64,000 nucleotides of DNA from Verrucomicrobiia bacterium (GTDB lineage: Bacteria > Verrucomicrobiota > Verrucomicrobiia > Opitutales > Cerasicoccaceae): NCBI GenBank assembly GCA_030425485.1, contig JAUIAM010000018.1, forward strand, positions 1 through 64,000, in the 5' to 3' direction. Under the pieces are notes generated by a model. It was not told the DNA's origin and searched no databases. It saw nothing but the letters and a program-made list of their open reading frames with translations. A program made the translations under genes and the position numbers. The stretch's first letter is position 1. The number at the start of each line of letters is the position of its first letter. This document shows positions 8,945-23,276 of the stretch, one piece after another.

Positions 8945-8978
8945 AAGAAAAAATGCCTTTCCGGTAAAGGAAAGGCAT
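8945..8978 (-). terminator. Intrinsic terminator of gltD
   Basis: A perfect 10-bp stem, ATGCCTTTCC / GGAAAGGCAT with a 6-nt loop (8953-8978), is followed on the minus strand by a T-rich run (complement of AAGAAAAA, 8945-8952). It lies about 40 bp after the gltD stop codon. Two further small hairpins lie between (GGATGC/GCATCC near 8981-8995 and AAAGGGC/GCCCTTT at 9001-9017, which contains part of the gltD stop codon). Confidence 0.8.
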
Positions 8979-9016
8979 CGGGATGCGCAGCATCCAGGGT
9001 AAAGGGCTCTGCCCTT

Positions 9017-10507
9017 TTAGGGGAGTTGCGATACGCCCATGAGGTACTTGTCGCACTCGCGAGCAGCGGCCCGGCCTTCGTTGATGGCCCACACGACGAG
9101 GCTCTGGCCGCGGCGGCAGTCACCGGCCGCGAAGACGCCTTCGATGTTGGTGGTAAACTTGCCGTGGTCGGCCTGGAAGTTCGAACGCGGGTCCGTGTCG
9201 AGCCCCAGCTCTTCCGCAATGATCTGCTCCGGTCCGAGGAAGCCCATCGCGAGCGTGGCGAGCTGAGCGGGCAGGGTACGACGGGTGTCTTCGAGCTTCT
9301 TCGGAACGAAGCGACCGTTCTCGTCCTTGCCCCATTCGATGTTCACGATCTCCAGCCCGGCGAGGTTGCCGTTGCCGTCGTCAATAAAACGCTCGGTCAT
9401 CACGAGGTACTCGCGCGGGTCCTCGCCCTGCTTGGCCGCGGCCTCTTCCTGCCCGTAGTCCATGCGGTAAATCTTGGGCCATTCGGGCCAGGGGTTGTCC
9501 GGCTGGCGCTCCTCGGGTGGACGGGGCATGATTTCCAGTTGGATCACGCTGTTGCAGCCGTGGCGGATCGAGGTGCCGACGCAGTCTGTACCGGTGTCAC
9601 CACCGCCGATGACTACGACGTCCTTGCCCTTGGCATTGATCTCCGGCAGGGAGCCGTCGAACTCGGTGTCGAGGATGTGCTTGGTGTTCCCCGTGAGGTA
9701 CTCCATGGCAAAGTGTACGCCCTTGAACTCACGACCGGGGACGGGGAGGTCGCGCGGCTTGGTTGCGCCCGTGGTCAGGACCACGGAGTCAAACTCGTCC
9801 ATGAGTTGCTTGGCCGGGATGTCCTTACCGATTTCGGTGCCGGTAACAAACTTGACGCCCTCGTCTTCCATCAGCTTCACACGGCGCAGGACGACGTTCT
9901 TCTTGTCCAGCTTCATGTTCGGGATGCCGTACATGAGCAGGCCCCCGACGCGGTCGGCGCGCTCGTAGACGGTGACGTCGTGCCCGGCCTGGTTGAGCTG
10001 ATCGGCGCAGGCCAGCCCGGCGGGACCGGAGCCCACGACGGCGACCTTCTTGCCCGTGCGCTTCTGGGGCGACTTGGGGGTCATCCAGCCTTCTTCCCAG
10101 CCCTTGTCGATGATGGCGTTTTCGATGTTCTTAATCGTCACCGGCGGCTCGATGACGCCGAGCACGCAGGAGCCTTCGCACGGTGCGGGGCAGACGCGGC
10201 CCGTGAACTCGGGGAAGTTGTTGGTCTTTTGCAGACGGTCGAGCGCCTCGCGCCAGCGATTACGGTAAACGAGGTCGTTCCACTCGGGGATCAGGTTGTT
10301 GACGGGGCAGCCGCTGGCCATGCCACTGACGAGATGGCCAGTGTGGCAAAACGGCGTGCCGCAGTCCATACAACGCGAGCCCTGCTCATTGAGATGAGAT
10401 TCCGGGGGGTGAACCTTGAACTCGCCCCAGTGCTTTACGCGCTCGAGCGGGTTGTCTTCGGCCACCGTCTTGCGTTCGACTTCAAGAAATCCAGTAGGTT
10501 TGCCCAT
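9017..10507 (-). CDS. gltD: Glutamate synthase (NADPH) small subunit
   Basis: This 496-residue subunit passes electrons from NADPH to the large subunit for making glutamate from glutamine and 2-oxoglutarate. An N-terminal domain carries the [4Fe-4S] cysteines ([12 protein letters not shown], and later CPAPCEGSC). It is followed by an FAD-binding [13 protein letters not shown] motif and an NADPH-binding [11 protein letters not shown] motif, and the C-terminus has the FAD-closing [19 protein letters not shown]. The length is normal for the family. It follows gltB on the same strand, but a 473-bp gap holding the GxxExxY cassette separates them, so co-transcription depends on reading through the insert. 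Confidence 0.95.
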   Translation of the reverse strand: MGKPTGFLEVERKTVAEDNPLERVKHWGEFKVHPPESHLNEQGSRCMDCGTPFCHTGHLVSGMASGCPVNNLIPEWNDLVYRNRWREALDRLQKTNNFPEFTGRVCPAPCEGSCVLGVIEPPVTIKNIENAIIDKGWEEGWMTPKSPQKRTGKKVAVVGSGPAGLACADQLNQAGHDVTVYERADRVGGLLMYGIPNMKLDKKNVVLRRVKLMEDEGVKFVTGTEIGKDIPAKQLMDEFDSVVLTTGATKPRDLPVPGREFKGVHFAMEYLTGNTKHILDTEFDGSLPEINAKGKDVVVIGGGDTGTDCVGTSIRHGCNSVIQLEIMPRPPEERQPDNPWPEWPKIYRMDYGQEEAAAKQGEDPREYLVMTERFIDDGNGNLAGLEIVNIEWGKDENGRFVPKKLEDTRRTLPAQLATLAMGFLGPEQIIAEELGLDTDPRSNFQADHGKFTTNIEGVFAAGDCRRGQSLVVWAINEGRAAARECDKYLMGVSQLP

Positions 10508-10520
10508 GATAATTATATAT

Positions 10521-10972
10521 TTGCCACAGAGGCACGGAGAGCGCGGAGCATCAAAGCACGCGCCGGATAATTCCGTCCTTTAAGAGTCTTTTGTTGAAAT
10601 TAATGAGGAGTCCAGTGCGAATGCCGCCCAATTTCATATAGGTCAGAAGCTGAGCCTCAAAAACCGGGTCGTGACGCTCCACGCTCTTTAGTTCTATTAC
10701 GAGTTTATTTGCTACCAGCAGGTCGATGATAAACTCACCTACCATCTTCTCACGGTAAAAAACGGGCAGACGTTTCTGCTGTTCGAAATCTACTCCCTGG
10801 CCGCGCAATTCCACAGCCAGGGCATTCTCATAAACCGTCTCTAAGAGTCCGGGTCCTAGTGCACGATGGACTTCGATAGCACAGCCGATGACAGTCTCAG
10901 TGAGATTGTCTATCGTCTGTTTGATATCGACCACTGCGCTCATTCTCCGTGCTCTCCGTGCCTCTGTGGCAA
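10521..10972 (-). mobile_element. GxxExxY cassette bounded by inverted repeats
   Basis: A 28-bp sequence at 10521-10548 (TTGCCACAGAGGCACGGAGA...) is repeated in inverse orientation at 10945-10972 with one mismatch. Between them lies only the GxxExxY gene. The unit occupies almost the whole space between the gltB stop (10981) and the gltD start (10507), a gap that is usually short. It carries no transposase, so any mobility would depend on other factors. I see no clear target-site duplication. Confidence 0.65.
10551..10943 (-). CDS. GxxExxY protein
   Basis: The 130-residue protein carries the family's name-giving motif in [13 protein letters not shown] and the typical core of FxxQKxxPVxYxxxxVGxFxxDLLV, then IELKSV and a GLLINF ending. 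The E..D..ELK pattern resembles PD-(D/E)XK nucleases, and members are often proposed to be nuclease-like, but the function is not established. I chose the ATG at 10943, which gives the usual family length; a longer in-frame reading from 11141 would run deep into gltB. The gene is the only content of a repeat-bounded cassette. Confidence 0.88.
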   Translation of the reverse strand: MSAVVDIKQTIDNLTETVIGCAIEVHRALGPGLLETVYENALAVELRGQGVDFEQQKRLPVFYREKMVGEFIIDLLVANKLVIELKSVERHDPVFEAQLLTYMKLGGIRTGLLINFNKRLLKDGIIRRVL

Positions 10973-10980
10973 GTGTTTCC

Positions 10981-15663
<4,683 letters not shown>

Positions 15664-15804
15664 ACGCGTTTAGTCTAGATAACTGGTTGAAGTGTGTCGC
15701 GCTACAGCGCAGTCATGTTAAAATCCCCGGCTATGAAGTGGCGAGTTCTACGCCTTGCCTGTTTCCTGTCGGATGTAGGCAGATTTTCATAGCGAGCGGT
15801 AACA

Positions 15805-15913
15805 ATTTGGGGACGCGGGCCCGAAATGCAAATTTTTTATTTACCCGCATAGGCCCGATTATAGCACTGGACATGCCATCGTGTGCCGTTTTGGCACGAA
15901 AACGTCCCCAAAT
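15805..15913. repeat. Long-range inverted repeat with inner hairpin (MITE- or REPIN-like)
   Basis: ATTTGGGGACG at 15805-15815 is matched perfectly by CGTCCCCAAAT at 15903-15913. Between them are the palindrome CGGGCCCG and a GTGCC-GTTTT-GGCAC hairpin (15883-15897). The unit is AT-rich relative to its surroundings and fills the gap up to the HAD gene stop codon. Its size and layout resemble non-autonomous repeats such as REPINs, but no second copy is seen in this window. Confidence 0.5.
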
Positions 15914-15914
15914 C

Positions 15915-16949
15915 TCAGTTTTTCGGCTCTTTAAAGAGGTCGTCCTGCTCGATTTCTCCCTCAGGGGGTACTTCCTTGTCCTTATGCAGGTGTCTTGGGG
16001 GCTGCTTGACCCGCTGGGCGAGGGCAGATTCCGTGTCGTGGACGATGCGCTCGCAGATATTCTCGATCTGCAGCCGCAGCCAGCGGCTGGTGGGGGAGGT
16101 CTCGGTGTAGTCCGCCGGGCCGTAGTTGTCCACGCGTCCATCCTCGCGCAGGCGATCATTCTGGGCAAACTCCGCTTCGCTCTCGGGGTCGTATACGGCG
16201 TAGGTTTTGCCGCCATTTTTGCGCACGAGGGAGAAACAGGGCACATCGCTTGGCCCATCGGCGATGTAGATCATGTTCTGAAAGGGCACGCGGCGGTCTT
16301 CCTCGGCCATCTTGGCATTGACGGAGATGGACGGGTGCTTGTTCACGCCCTTGTTTATCTCAAACAGGTAGCGGGTCTTGATCGTGTTATCGACCATGAC
16401 GCCGATCTGGCTGATCTCGAAGTCGGTCTCGAGGGAGAGCTCGGACTGCTTGCTATAATAGGGGGGCAGGGGGCACTCGACGAATTCGCAGGCGAAAATC
16501 CCGTCCACGTGGTCGGCGATGTCGCAGCCGCGGATCATCTCGGCCAGCCCGGTGCTGATGATGTAGTGCTCCAGACGGATTTCGTGCTTCTGGTAGGCGG
16601 GCTTGCTGGTGACGCGCTGTTGCAGGTCGGTGAAGAAGCCTGGCAGGCCGGGGTAGAGCGGCACCTCGGCCCCGAGTTCGCGCAGGTGGCGATTTTGCAG
16701 GCCCTTCATGGGGCCGTTCTTGATGAAGCTCAGCAGGTGGTTGAGGTAAACGGTGTCGTGGGAGACGTGCATCCCGCGCTTGGCGTAGATCTCGGGCAGG
16801 CCGTTGACCTCTTTCCAGAAAAAGTCCTCGTCGATGCCGTAGCGCTTAAAGAGCGGGGCCTGCATGTAACCCGGCGTGAGGGTCTTGTCGAAGTCCCAGA
16901 CCACGGCGATGATGTTGCGGCTGTTGAGCTTGTGCGGGGGGCGCGTCAT
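15915..16949 (-). CDS. HAD-superfamily hydrolase
   Basis: The 344-residue protein has HAD motif I DFDKT at residues 19-23, with the nucleophile and acid/base aspartates, and a motif IV-like IADGPSDVP further on. These support a phosphatase or phosphotransferase role. A large cap region lies between them. The C-terminal 60 residues are charged and probably disordered (ending in [10 protein letters not shown]). I cannot name a substrate. It lies between gltB and prfA, which is divergent from it, and no functional link is evident. Confidence 0.8.
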   Translation of the reverse strand: MTRPPHKLNSRNIIAVVWDFDKTLTPGYMQAPLFKRYGIDEDFFWKEVNGLPEIYAKRGMHVSHDTVYLNHLLSFIKNGPMKGLQNRHLRELGAEVPLYPGLPGFFTDLQQRVTSKPAYQKHEIRLEHYIISTGLAEMIRGCDIADHVDGIFACEFVECPLPPYYSKQSELSLETDFEISQIGVMVDNTIKTRYLFEINKGVNKHPSISVNAKMAEEDRRVPFQNMIYIADGPSDVPCFSLVRKNGGKTYAVYDPESEAEFAQNDRLREDGRVDNYGPADYTETSPTSRWLRLQIENICERIVHDTESALAQRVKQPPRHLHKDKEVPPEGEIEQDDLFKEPKN

Positions 16950-17136
16950 ATTTCAGTATCGGGTAGGTTTCGGAGCGTTGCTTATTCATTGACCTAAGAG
17001 CGCAGTCCTTCAACGCTGAATCCTTTACAGAGTGAAATTGTCGCAGAAAGCCTGAGTCTTCGTTTCCGATCACTTGCCAGCCGACGACCTCTTTGAACTT
17101 ATCCACTTTATAACCTATTAACTTATCCACTTCCCC

Positions 17137-18219
17137 ATGGAAGGTATTCCCGACATCGCCCCGTTTCGCACCCGCAAAGAAGAACTCGACGCCAAAATGT
17201 CTGAGCCGGATTTTTACGCCGACCAGCGCAAGGCGGCCGAGCTCTCGCGCGAGCATACCCGTCTGTCGGAGCTGATTACCCTCTACGATACGGTGGATAA
17301 ACTCGAGTCCGACCTGGCCGAGCACAAGTCCCTCCTCGATGACCCCGATGCCGACGCCGAGCTGAAGGAGCTCGCCCTGGAAGAAGTCGAAAGCATGGAG
17401 ACCGAGCATGCGGCCAAGCGCGACGAGCTCCTGCTGGCCATGCTCCCGCCCGACCCGAGCGACTCGCGCAACACCATTATTGAAATCCGGGCCGGGGCTG
17501 GTGGTGATGAGGCTTCGCTCTTCGCGGGCGACCTCTACCGCATGTACCAGCGCTTTGCCGACGCGCGCGGCTGGAAAGTCGAGACCATGGGCATGAGCGA
17601 GTCTGACGCGGGCGGTTTTAAGGAAGTGTCCTTCCTCATCACGGGCGAAGACGTCTACAAAGTGCTCAAGTACGAGAGCGGTGTGCACCGGGTGCAGCGC
17701 GTGCCTGTCACGGAGGCCAGCGGGCGCATCCACACCTCCACCTCGACCGTGGCCGTGCTGCCCGAGGCTGAGGAAGTCGATGTCGACCTCAAGATGGAGG
17801 ACATCGACAAGTCCACCATGCGCGCCAGTGGCGCGGGCGGTCAGCACGTGAATACCACCGACTCGGCCGTGCAGCTCATCCACAAGCCGACCGGGCTCAT
17901 CGTCTACTGCGCGGACGAGCGTTCCCAGCACAAGAATTTCGACAAGGCCATGAAGGTCCTGCGCTCACGCCTGCTCGAAGCCAAGCAGCGCGAAGAACAG
18001 GAGAAGTACGCCGCCCACCGTCGGGGCCAGATCGGCACCGGAGACCGCTCCGAGCGCATCCGCACCTATAACTTTCCCCAGAGCCGTTTGACTGATCATC
18101 GCATTGGCCTGAATCTCTCTCTTCCGCCTATTATGGAAGGGGAGCTGGATGACCTCGTCGAGGAACTCCGCCGCACCGACCTCAAGGAGCGCCTTGAAGC
18201 GCTCAACGCCGGGAAGTAA
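17137..18219 (+). CDS. prfA: Peptide chain release factor 1
   Basis: This 360-residue factor reads UAA and UAG stop codons and triggers peptide release. The codon-recognition tripeptide PVT is at residues 190-192 in [15 protein letters not shown]; the PxT form marks RF1 rather than RF2. The catalytic GGQ motif is at 234-236 in [15 protein letters not shown]. Length is standard. No Shine-Dalgarno sequence is seen; the ATG follows CACTTCCCC, a C-rich leader seen before several other genes here. No prmC (the GGQ methyltransferase) follows in this window. Confidence 0.97.
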   Translation: MEGIPDIAPFRTRKEELDAKMSEPDFYADQRKAAELSREHTRLSELITLYDTVDKLESDLAEHKSLLDDPDADAELKELALEEVESMETEHAAKRDELLLAMLPPDPSDSRNTIIEIRAGAGGDEASLFAGDLYRMYQRFADARGWKVETMGMSESDAGGFKEVSFLITGEDVYKVLKYESGVHRVQRVPVTEASGRIHTSTSTVAVLPEAEEVDVDLKMEDIDKSTMRASGAGGQHVNTTDSAVQLIHKPTGLIVYCADERSQHKNFDKAMKVLRSRLLEAKQREEQEKYAAHRRGQIGTGDRSERIRTYNFPQSRLTDHRIGLNLSLPPIMEGELDDLVEELRRTDLKERLEALNAGK

Positions 18220-18286
18220 TTCCTTGGGATCAGGTGGTTTTGCTGCGCTTTAAGTCAGCATTACAGCCGCGTATTGAGTGAGTCGC

Positions 18287-19261
18287 TCAACGTATGAGTT
18301 TCCACCGGATTCCATTCCCCGTCGTCTTCTTGGTAGTGGGATTATACTTCTGGAGGACAAGGTGCATGGAGTGCATGGTGTTGATGCGATAATACTCTGT
18401 ATAAGGTGATCTGTATTCCTGCAGGACTGTTTTGCCAGTGTTTCCGAAGGGGATGGAGTGAGCGGTGAAAACCAGCTTCAGGACGACTGGGTTGTCTTTG
18501 TCGACAAGGTAGCCATCTGAATAGGAAGTCCAATCGCCATCGGTACTCCAAGTGCCGACTTCGTAATCCGCTGGGGTATCATCTTGGTACAGGTTGAATC
18601 GTTTGAATTGGTTACCTTCGGTTAGGTCCAGCGAGATGTATTTCCCATGAGCCTCGGTGATCCAATCAGCACTGAGCATACGCTGTCTTGCCTCGGCATC
18701 GTTTTTCGCGCGGATGGCTTCTACCTCCTTTTCTGACAGTGGGGCACGCGCGAAGTAGGCGAACTTGAAAATTTCGCGCTTTTTCTTCAGCCCCTCAGAG
18801 ATGCGCTTTTGGAAGTTTTCCTGACCGTCTTTGGCATATGCCATGTAGGTGCAGCGCTCAAAGATGTATCCATCGCCTTCCGGCCTGTACCTCATGATGT
18901 CGTAAGGCTTGCTTTCCGGTTTTTTCTTGGGGTCCTGATGTTGCTTGAGTTGCAGGTAGCGTTCACCTTCAAAATCGATCAGGTACGCGTCATAGACGCT
19001 GTCGGGCTTTCCGGTGGCACTCAACAGATGTATTTCGTACACCGTGTCGGATTTCTTGACGACTTTGGCCTTGGCGGTGGGGTAGCCGTCGTACTTGTCT
19101 TGTTTAAACAGGTCCCATTCTCCGAGAAGCTTCTCATCGATCGGTATCTTGGCATCACTGACCAGGGGTAGCTCCTGATTGCAGCCCGTGAAGAACCCGA
19201 AGACCACTAGGCACAAAGTGATGAATAGGAATGGATGAGAGTTGGTCGGGTGTCGTGTCAT
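18287..19261 (-). CDS. Hypothetical lipoprotein
   Basis: The 324-residue protein has an N-terminal lipoprotein signal with the lipobox ending FFTGC (Cys27), so it should be anchored to a membrane. The rest is soluble and rich in aromatic and charged residues, with two segments that look alike: ...GEWDLFKQDKYDGYP near residue 50 and ...GTWSTDGDWTSYSDGY near 240. Both resemble lipocalin-like or 'META-like' strands, but I do not recognise a family. It is convergent with prfA; the 67-bp gap between them holds only a weak hairpin. Confidence 0.6.
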   Translation of the reverse strand: MTRHPTNSHPFLFITLCLVVFGFFTGCNQELPLVSDAKIPIDEKLLGEWDLFKQDKYDGYPTAKAKVVKKSDTVYEIHLLSATGKPDSVYDAYLIDFEGERYLQLKQHQDPKKKPESKPYDIMRYRPEGDGYIFERCTYMAYAKDGQENFQKRISEGLKKKREIFKFAYFARAPLSEKEVEAIRAKNDAEARQRMLSADWITEAHGKYISLDLTEGNQFKRFNLYQDDTPADYEVGTWSTDGDWTSYSDGYLVDKDNPVVLKLVFTAHSIPFGNTGKTVLQEYRSPYTEYYRINTMHSMHLVLQKYNPTTKKTTGNGIRWKLIR

Positions 19262-19467
19262 GGTGGTAGCGGTGGACGTTTTTAGTGCGGATACTATATA
19301 GCGGATGGTGTGATTATAAAGACAAGCGTATCTTTTCGGTAACCGGGTATTGCCTCCGACGGATGTATCTTACGCCTCGACCTGACTGGGTATGTGGCAT
19401 GTGGAAAACCGGATAGGGAGGGGGAGTTTTATGAAAGGTATCTCAGTATCCCCGCGACACAGTGGGC

Positions 19468-19911
19468 ATGACTCCTCACTCTCTCTCTAAGTCTGCCCTC
19501 ATCGTGAGCTGGGTCTGCCAGCTTACTGCCGCCGTCATCCTACTCATGACGGTGCCCTTCAAGCTCTCGGGTGCACCCGAGACGGTAAAGCTCTTTGAAA
19601 TCCTCGGGGCGGAGCCCGTGGGCCGCATTGGCTCGGGGGTAATGGAGCTGGTCAGTGGCGTGCTGTTGCTGGTGCCACGTTCGGCCTGGCTGGGGGCGTT
19701 TCTGGCTGCGGGCACGTTGTTTGGCGCGCTCATGTCTCATGTTTTCGTCCTCGGAATCGTGGTGACGGACCCCGCCACGGGACAGCCTGTACCGGGCCTG
19801 GAGGGCTTGTTTTACTACGCCTGCATCGCCTTTACCGCCTCGGTCATCGTGCTCATCCTGCGGCGGAAGGACATCCCGCTTATCGGGAAAGGGGGCTGTC
19901 GGGCCAGTTAG
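19468..19911 (+). CDS. DoxX-like family membrane protein
   Basis: The protein of about 147 residues has four predicted transmembrane helices, with the family-like start of helix 1 plus FKLSG, then GSGVMELVSGVLLLVP and GALFGALMSH-type helices, and ends in a short basic tail. DoxX-like proteins are small integral membrane proteins of uncertain, possibly redox-related role. I prefer the ATG at 19468 to the GTG two codons upstream. It stands alone between divergent neighbours. Confidence 0.75.
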   Translation: MTPHSLSKSALIVSWVCQLTAAVILLMTVPFKLSGAPETVKLFEILGAEPVGRIGSGVMELVSGVLLLVPRSAWLGAFLAAGTLFGALMSHVFVLGIVVTDPATGQPVPGLEGLFYYACIAFTASVIVLILRRKDIPLIGKGGCRAS

Positions 19912-19984
19912 GCTGTGCTCCCGATCCTTCTAAGCCGACTAAGCACGTCATCTATTCAACTTAGTGTGTCCCGCTAGCCAAAGG

Positions 19985-20100
19985 CTTTAAATACGCTAAA
20001 AGGCACAAACACACAACGGGGCAGAAGGCATTGCTTCGGATAAAGCTCAAACCTGAAGCTCTCTGCGACTTTGCGTCTCTGCGGTTTATATCCGCAGATT
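19985..20100. repeat. Dispersed repeat, copy 2 (no gene inside)
   Basis: It shares GGGCAGAAGGCATTGC and AACCTGAAGCTCTCTGCG with 300-411, plus the following CTTTGCG..TCTCTGCGGTTTA block. It lies in the gap before the TPR lipoprotein gene's 3' end. No gene is enclosed. Confidence 0.6.
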
Positions 20101-20177
20101 ACGCTGATGCACACTCATGGGTCGGAATAATCGACCTGCTTGGCGATCTTTGCGCGAGGATAGCGAGTGTTCCTATA

Positions 20178-21848
20178 TTACTGGCCGCTGAGGTACTGCT
20201 CGATCTCGGGGCGCATGGGGTGGTCCATGGGGGCGAGTTCGAGGAAGGTTTCGTACATGTAGGTGGCGTTGCGCGGGTTCTTCTCGATGTAGTCGTAGCC
20301 ACGGGCCAGAGCCAGAGCGATGTCCGGGCTGCTGGGGAACATATCGTGTGCGCGGACAAGCTCCTCCATCAGCTTTTGGCGTGACTGGCTCTTTTGCAGA
20401 ACGCGCAGGTACTGGACCTCGTAAAACAGGTTGTCGGGCTGGCGCCGGAGGGCTTCCGAGGCGTAGAGCTCGGCTTGCTGCCACTGGCCAATGCCGTAGT
20501 AGGCGCGGGAAAGGTCGTAAAAGGCGTTGGCGTTGTTCGGGTCTTCGTTAGCCAGCGAAAGCTGGAGGTAGCGGATGGCCTCGGGAAACTCCGCGTTTTG
20601 GAGGGCAGTGGTGCCTTGGGCAAAGAGGGTTGTCGGCTCGGGAGCGGGTGCCGGGGGCGGGGGAAGCTCTTCTTCGGTCTCAGCCAGCGGGGTGGGGGCC
20701 AGGTTTTCTTCTTCCACCTCTTCCTCAATGACGGAGAGCTTGGTCGGGCCGTCGGGGCCTGCGGCATAGGTGACGGTGGCGTTGCCCTCACTCACGGTGA
20801 TGACGCCCGGGCTGTCCGGAGACTCCGGTTCGGGTTCTTCGACTTGCAACTGGGCCACCAGCACGGAGCCGTCACTGGTCGTGATCGTCTCTTGCTCGGG
20901 GGTAACGACGGTTTCCTCGTCTTCGATGACGGAGAGCTTGGTGGGGCCTTCGTCCTCGATGTCAGCCACGTTGGTCACGTTTTCTTCCGTTTCGTCGTCG
21001 GGCTTGGTGATTTCTACGCCCTCGGCGGCGGTCGTGGTAACGAGCGTGGTGGCTTCGCGCAGATCGGCTAACTGGCTGGGCACGCTTTCCAGTCCGGCTT
21101 CTTCCAGTGCGCCGGGGTAGCGTTGCTGGACGGTCTTGACCAGGGTTTCGGCTTCGCCCCACTGCTCCTTGGCCAGGGCCAGGCGGAGCTTGCCAAGGGT
21201 GGCCTCCGCATGGGCATCGCCGACGTTGGGTTGCTCCAGGGCGTGATTCCACCAGCGCTCGGCTTGCGCTCTGTTGTTTAAAGCATAGCACAGGTCGCCG
21301 ACCAGAACGGCCTCGGCCGCATCGGGCTTGGACTTGTCCGTGCGAAACGCCCGCAACCAGGCGTCCAGCGCGGGCTGGAGTTTGCCGGCTTGCTGGTAGG
21401 TGCGGGCGAGTGACTTCCACGCGCCGGCGTCGAGGGGCTCAGCCTTGAGGTAGTTTTCGTAAGAGCGGGCGGCGGCCTCCCAGTCTCCACCTTCGCTGTG
21501 GGCGCTGGCGGCAAAGAGCGCGATGTCGCTGCGGGAGGGGTCGAGCTGGTAAACGCGGTCAAAGTAGATCCCGGCCAAGGTGGGGTCGGGGACCTCGGCG
21601 TAGGCGAAGGCGAGCTGCTCGATGATCTCGGGGTGGTTTTCGTGATCGGTGTCGAGGGCCTCCAGGATGTTGAGTGCTCCCTGGGTATCCCCGTTAAAGA
21701 GCAGGGTCTGCGCCTGCGAGAGTTGTTTCTGGATGGCGGCCTCCTGTGCAGCCTTGTCGGCTTCGTTGTCCTGCTTGGAGCAGGCGGTCACGAAAAAGGT
21801 TGCCAGCAGGAAACAAATCGCGGCAAGCTTGGCGTTCATTGGAGACAT
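20178..21848 (-). CDS. TPR-repeat lipoprotein
   Basis: The 556-residue protein has a lipoprotein signal with lipobox FFVTAC (Cys23). TPR repeats occupy about 35-230 (QTLLFNGDTQGALNIL, ARSYENYLKAEPLDAGAWKSLA) and again about 410-550 (RYLQLSLANEDPNNANAFYDLSRAYYG). A middle part of about 180 residues is low in complexity and rich in E, T, V and P, with two near-copies of GPTKLSVIE(D/E)E. It is probably an envelope scaffold. The first two start codons (21848 and 21839) are both possible; neither has a Shine-Dalgarno sequence. It is divergent from the DUF362 gene. Confidence 0.72.
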   Translation of the reverse strand: MSPMNAKLAAICFLLATFFVTACSKQDNEADKAAQEAAIQKQLSQAQTLLFNGDTQGALNILEALDTDHENHPEIIEQLAFAYAEVPDPTLAGIYFDRVYQLDPSRSDIALFAASAHSEGGDWEAAARSYENYLKAEPLDAGAWKSLARTYQQAGKLQPALDAWLRAFRTDKSKPDAAEAVLVGDLCYALNNRAQAERWWNHALEQPNVGDAHAEATLGKLRLALAKEQWGEAETLVKTVQQRYPGALEEAGLESVPSQLADLREATTLVTTTAAEGVEITKPDDETEENVTNVADIEDEGPTKLSVIEDEETVVTPEQETITTSDGSVLVAQLQVEEPEPESPDSPGVITVSEGNATVTYAAGPDGPTKLSVIEEEVEEENLAPTPLAETEEELPPPPAPAPEPTTLFAQGTTALQNAEFPEAIRYLQLSLANEDPNNANAFYDLSRAYYGIGQWQQAELYASEALRRQPDNLFYEVQYLRVLQKSQSRQKLMEELVRAHDMFPSSPDIALALARGYDYIEKNPRNATYMYETFLELAPMDHPMRPEIEQYLSGQ

Positions 21849-21904
21849 AGGAAAATTGATATGACCAATGTCTGGCCATGCTGAAAACCTGTCAAGAGTT
21901 GAGA

Positions 21905-22975
21905 ATGCCCGTATTTACTAGAATTGCCTTTTTTCTGGCCGCCATGTGCACACTTTCGGCGCAAACCGAAGTCACTGAGACCCAAATGGATTTCACGGCC
22001 AGCCCGGAGCTCCAGGCCTATGTGTGGGAGTATCCGATGGAGCGGTTTAACTACCACGGCTACTATGCGGGCGTGAAAACGCTTTTACTTGCTTTTGAAA
22101 AACAGAGCGGCTTCAAGCTCCAGCCCGGTCCCCGGGGCAAAGTGGGCCTGAAGATCTACACCGGTTCCGGGCCGGGCCTGCGCACGCCACACAATCTCGT
22201 GCGTGCGGTGGTCGCCATCCTTGAGGAGCGTGGCTTTGACCGTAGCGATATCTTTCTGATTGATACGAACACCCAGCGTCTGCGGGACAGCGGCTACCTG
22301 CCGCGCGGCATAGATGCCCCGCAGGAGTTTGAGGGCATTCCGGTCTACGCGCTGGATTCGGGCAAATTCTACGATTCGGCCTGGTTCTACGACTCCAACC
22401 TGCCTTCGCGCGAAAAGCTGGCCCAGACCATTTCCAACTCGCAGTTTAACTACGAGTCCGATCCCGAGGAGCGCAAGAGCTTCCTGGCCTACCCGCTGAT
22501 TGCAGACGTAGACTTCTGGATCAACCTCCCGATGGCGTCGGACAGTAATTCGCTGGGCATCAGCGGTGCGCTGGCCAATGCCACCCTGTGGAACATCAGC
22601 AACAACACCCGTTTCTTTGCCAGCCCGGGTAACGCTCCCGTAGCTACGGCGGAAATCGCGGCCATCCCGGAAGTGCGTGAAACCTGGGTCTGCACTATCC
22701 AGAGTCTGGAGCGTTACCAGTTTATCGGTGGCCCGCGCTTTAATTCACTCTATACCAAGCAGGAGCCGAAACTCTGGCTCAGCGCAAATCCGGTCGCGAT
22801 CGACTACCTGATGTGGCGCCGTATCCATAACGGACGGGCTTACGAGGGCTTTCCTGTGTCGGAGCGTGATCCTCAAGTCTTTGAGTACGCGCAGGCCGTG
22901 GGTCTGGGCAACTATAAGCTCGAAGAGCTCAAGCTCCTGCGCCTGCAGCCGACTGATAGCGACGACGACGAGTAA
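21905..22975 (+). CDS. DUF362-domain exported protein
   Basis: The protein of about 356 residues has a signal peptide (MPVFTRIAFFLAAMCTLSAQ) and a DUF362-like body. Recognisable parts are GLKIYTGSGPGLRTPHNLVRAVV, then GFDRSDIFLIDTN and later DVDFWINLPMASDS with a GISGALANAT stretch. DUF362 proteins sometimes carry Fe-S clusters, but no cysteine cluster is visible here. Function unknown. I prefer the ATG at 21905 over 21878 because the signal peptide starts there; this is not certain. The C-terminus ends in an acidic DSDDDE tail. Confidence 0.75.
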   Translation: MPVFTRIAFFLAAMCTLSAQTEVTETQMDFTASPELQAYVWEYPMERFNYHGYYAGVKTLLLAFEKQSGFKLQPGPRGKVGLKIYTGSGPGLRTPHNLVRAVVAILEERGFDRSDIFLIDTNTQRLRDSGYLPRGIDAPQEFEGIPVYALDSGKFYDSAWFYDSNLPSREKLAQTISNSQFNYESDPEERKSFLAYPLIADVDFWINLPMASDSNSLGISGALANATLWNISNNTRFFASPGNAPVATAEIAAIPEVRETWVCTIQSLERYQFIGGPRFNSLYTKQEPKLWLSANPVAIDYLMWRRIHNGRAYEGFPVSERDPQVFEYAQAVGLGNYKLEELKLLRLQPTDSDDDE

Positions 22976-22976
22976 A

Positions 22977-23276
22977 CTAGTCTTCGCCCGCGTGGTCAAG
23001 CAGTTGCCACGCACCGACGCCGATAGCGCCGAGCCCAAGCAGTTTCAGCAGCTTGTGGCGGCCGCGTGGCAGTAGCACGCGCTTGGCCAGGGAGAAGCCT
23101 GCGCCGCGCAGCAGCGGTTTACCCAGCTTCAGCACCCATTGATAGGTGCTCAGGCGCCGGACCTTGCTCACCGTCGGCATAATCTGGTAAATGTTTCCTG
23201 CCATCAGCGCGCGCTCATTGGCGCAGCGCGTCTGTAGGGTCAGGATCTTTCGTTCCTTATCGCGGAGACCAAACAT
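22977..23276 (-). CDS. Small basic protein, YqjK-like position
   Basis: I do not recognise the 99-residue protein. It is strongly basic and has one hydrophobic stretch near the C-terminus (LLGLGAIGVGAWQLL), so it may be membrane-attached. Its start overlaps the end of the YqjE-like gene by 37 bp. In enterobacteria a small protein, YqjK, follows YqjD and YqjE in the same way, which suggests an analogous role; this rests on position only. Confidence 0.6.
   Translation of the reverse strand: MFGLRDKERKILTLQTRCANERALMAGNIYQIMPTVSKVRRLSTYQWVLKLGKPLLRGAGFSLAKRVLLPRGRHKLLKLLGLGAIGVGAWQLLDHAGED

Noticed and set aside
9026-10570. A 514-codon open frame antisense to gltD
   Set aside because: It is a shadow of gltD; no conserved motif or plausible start site is seen.
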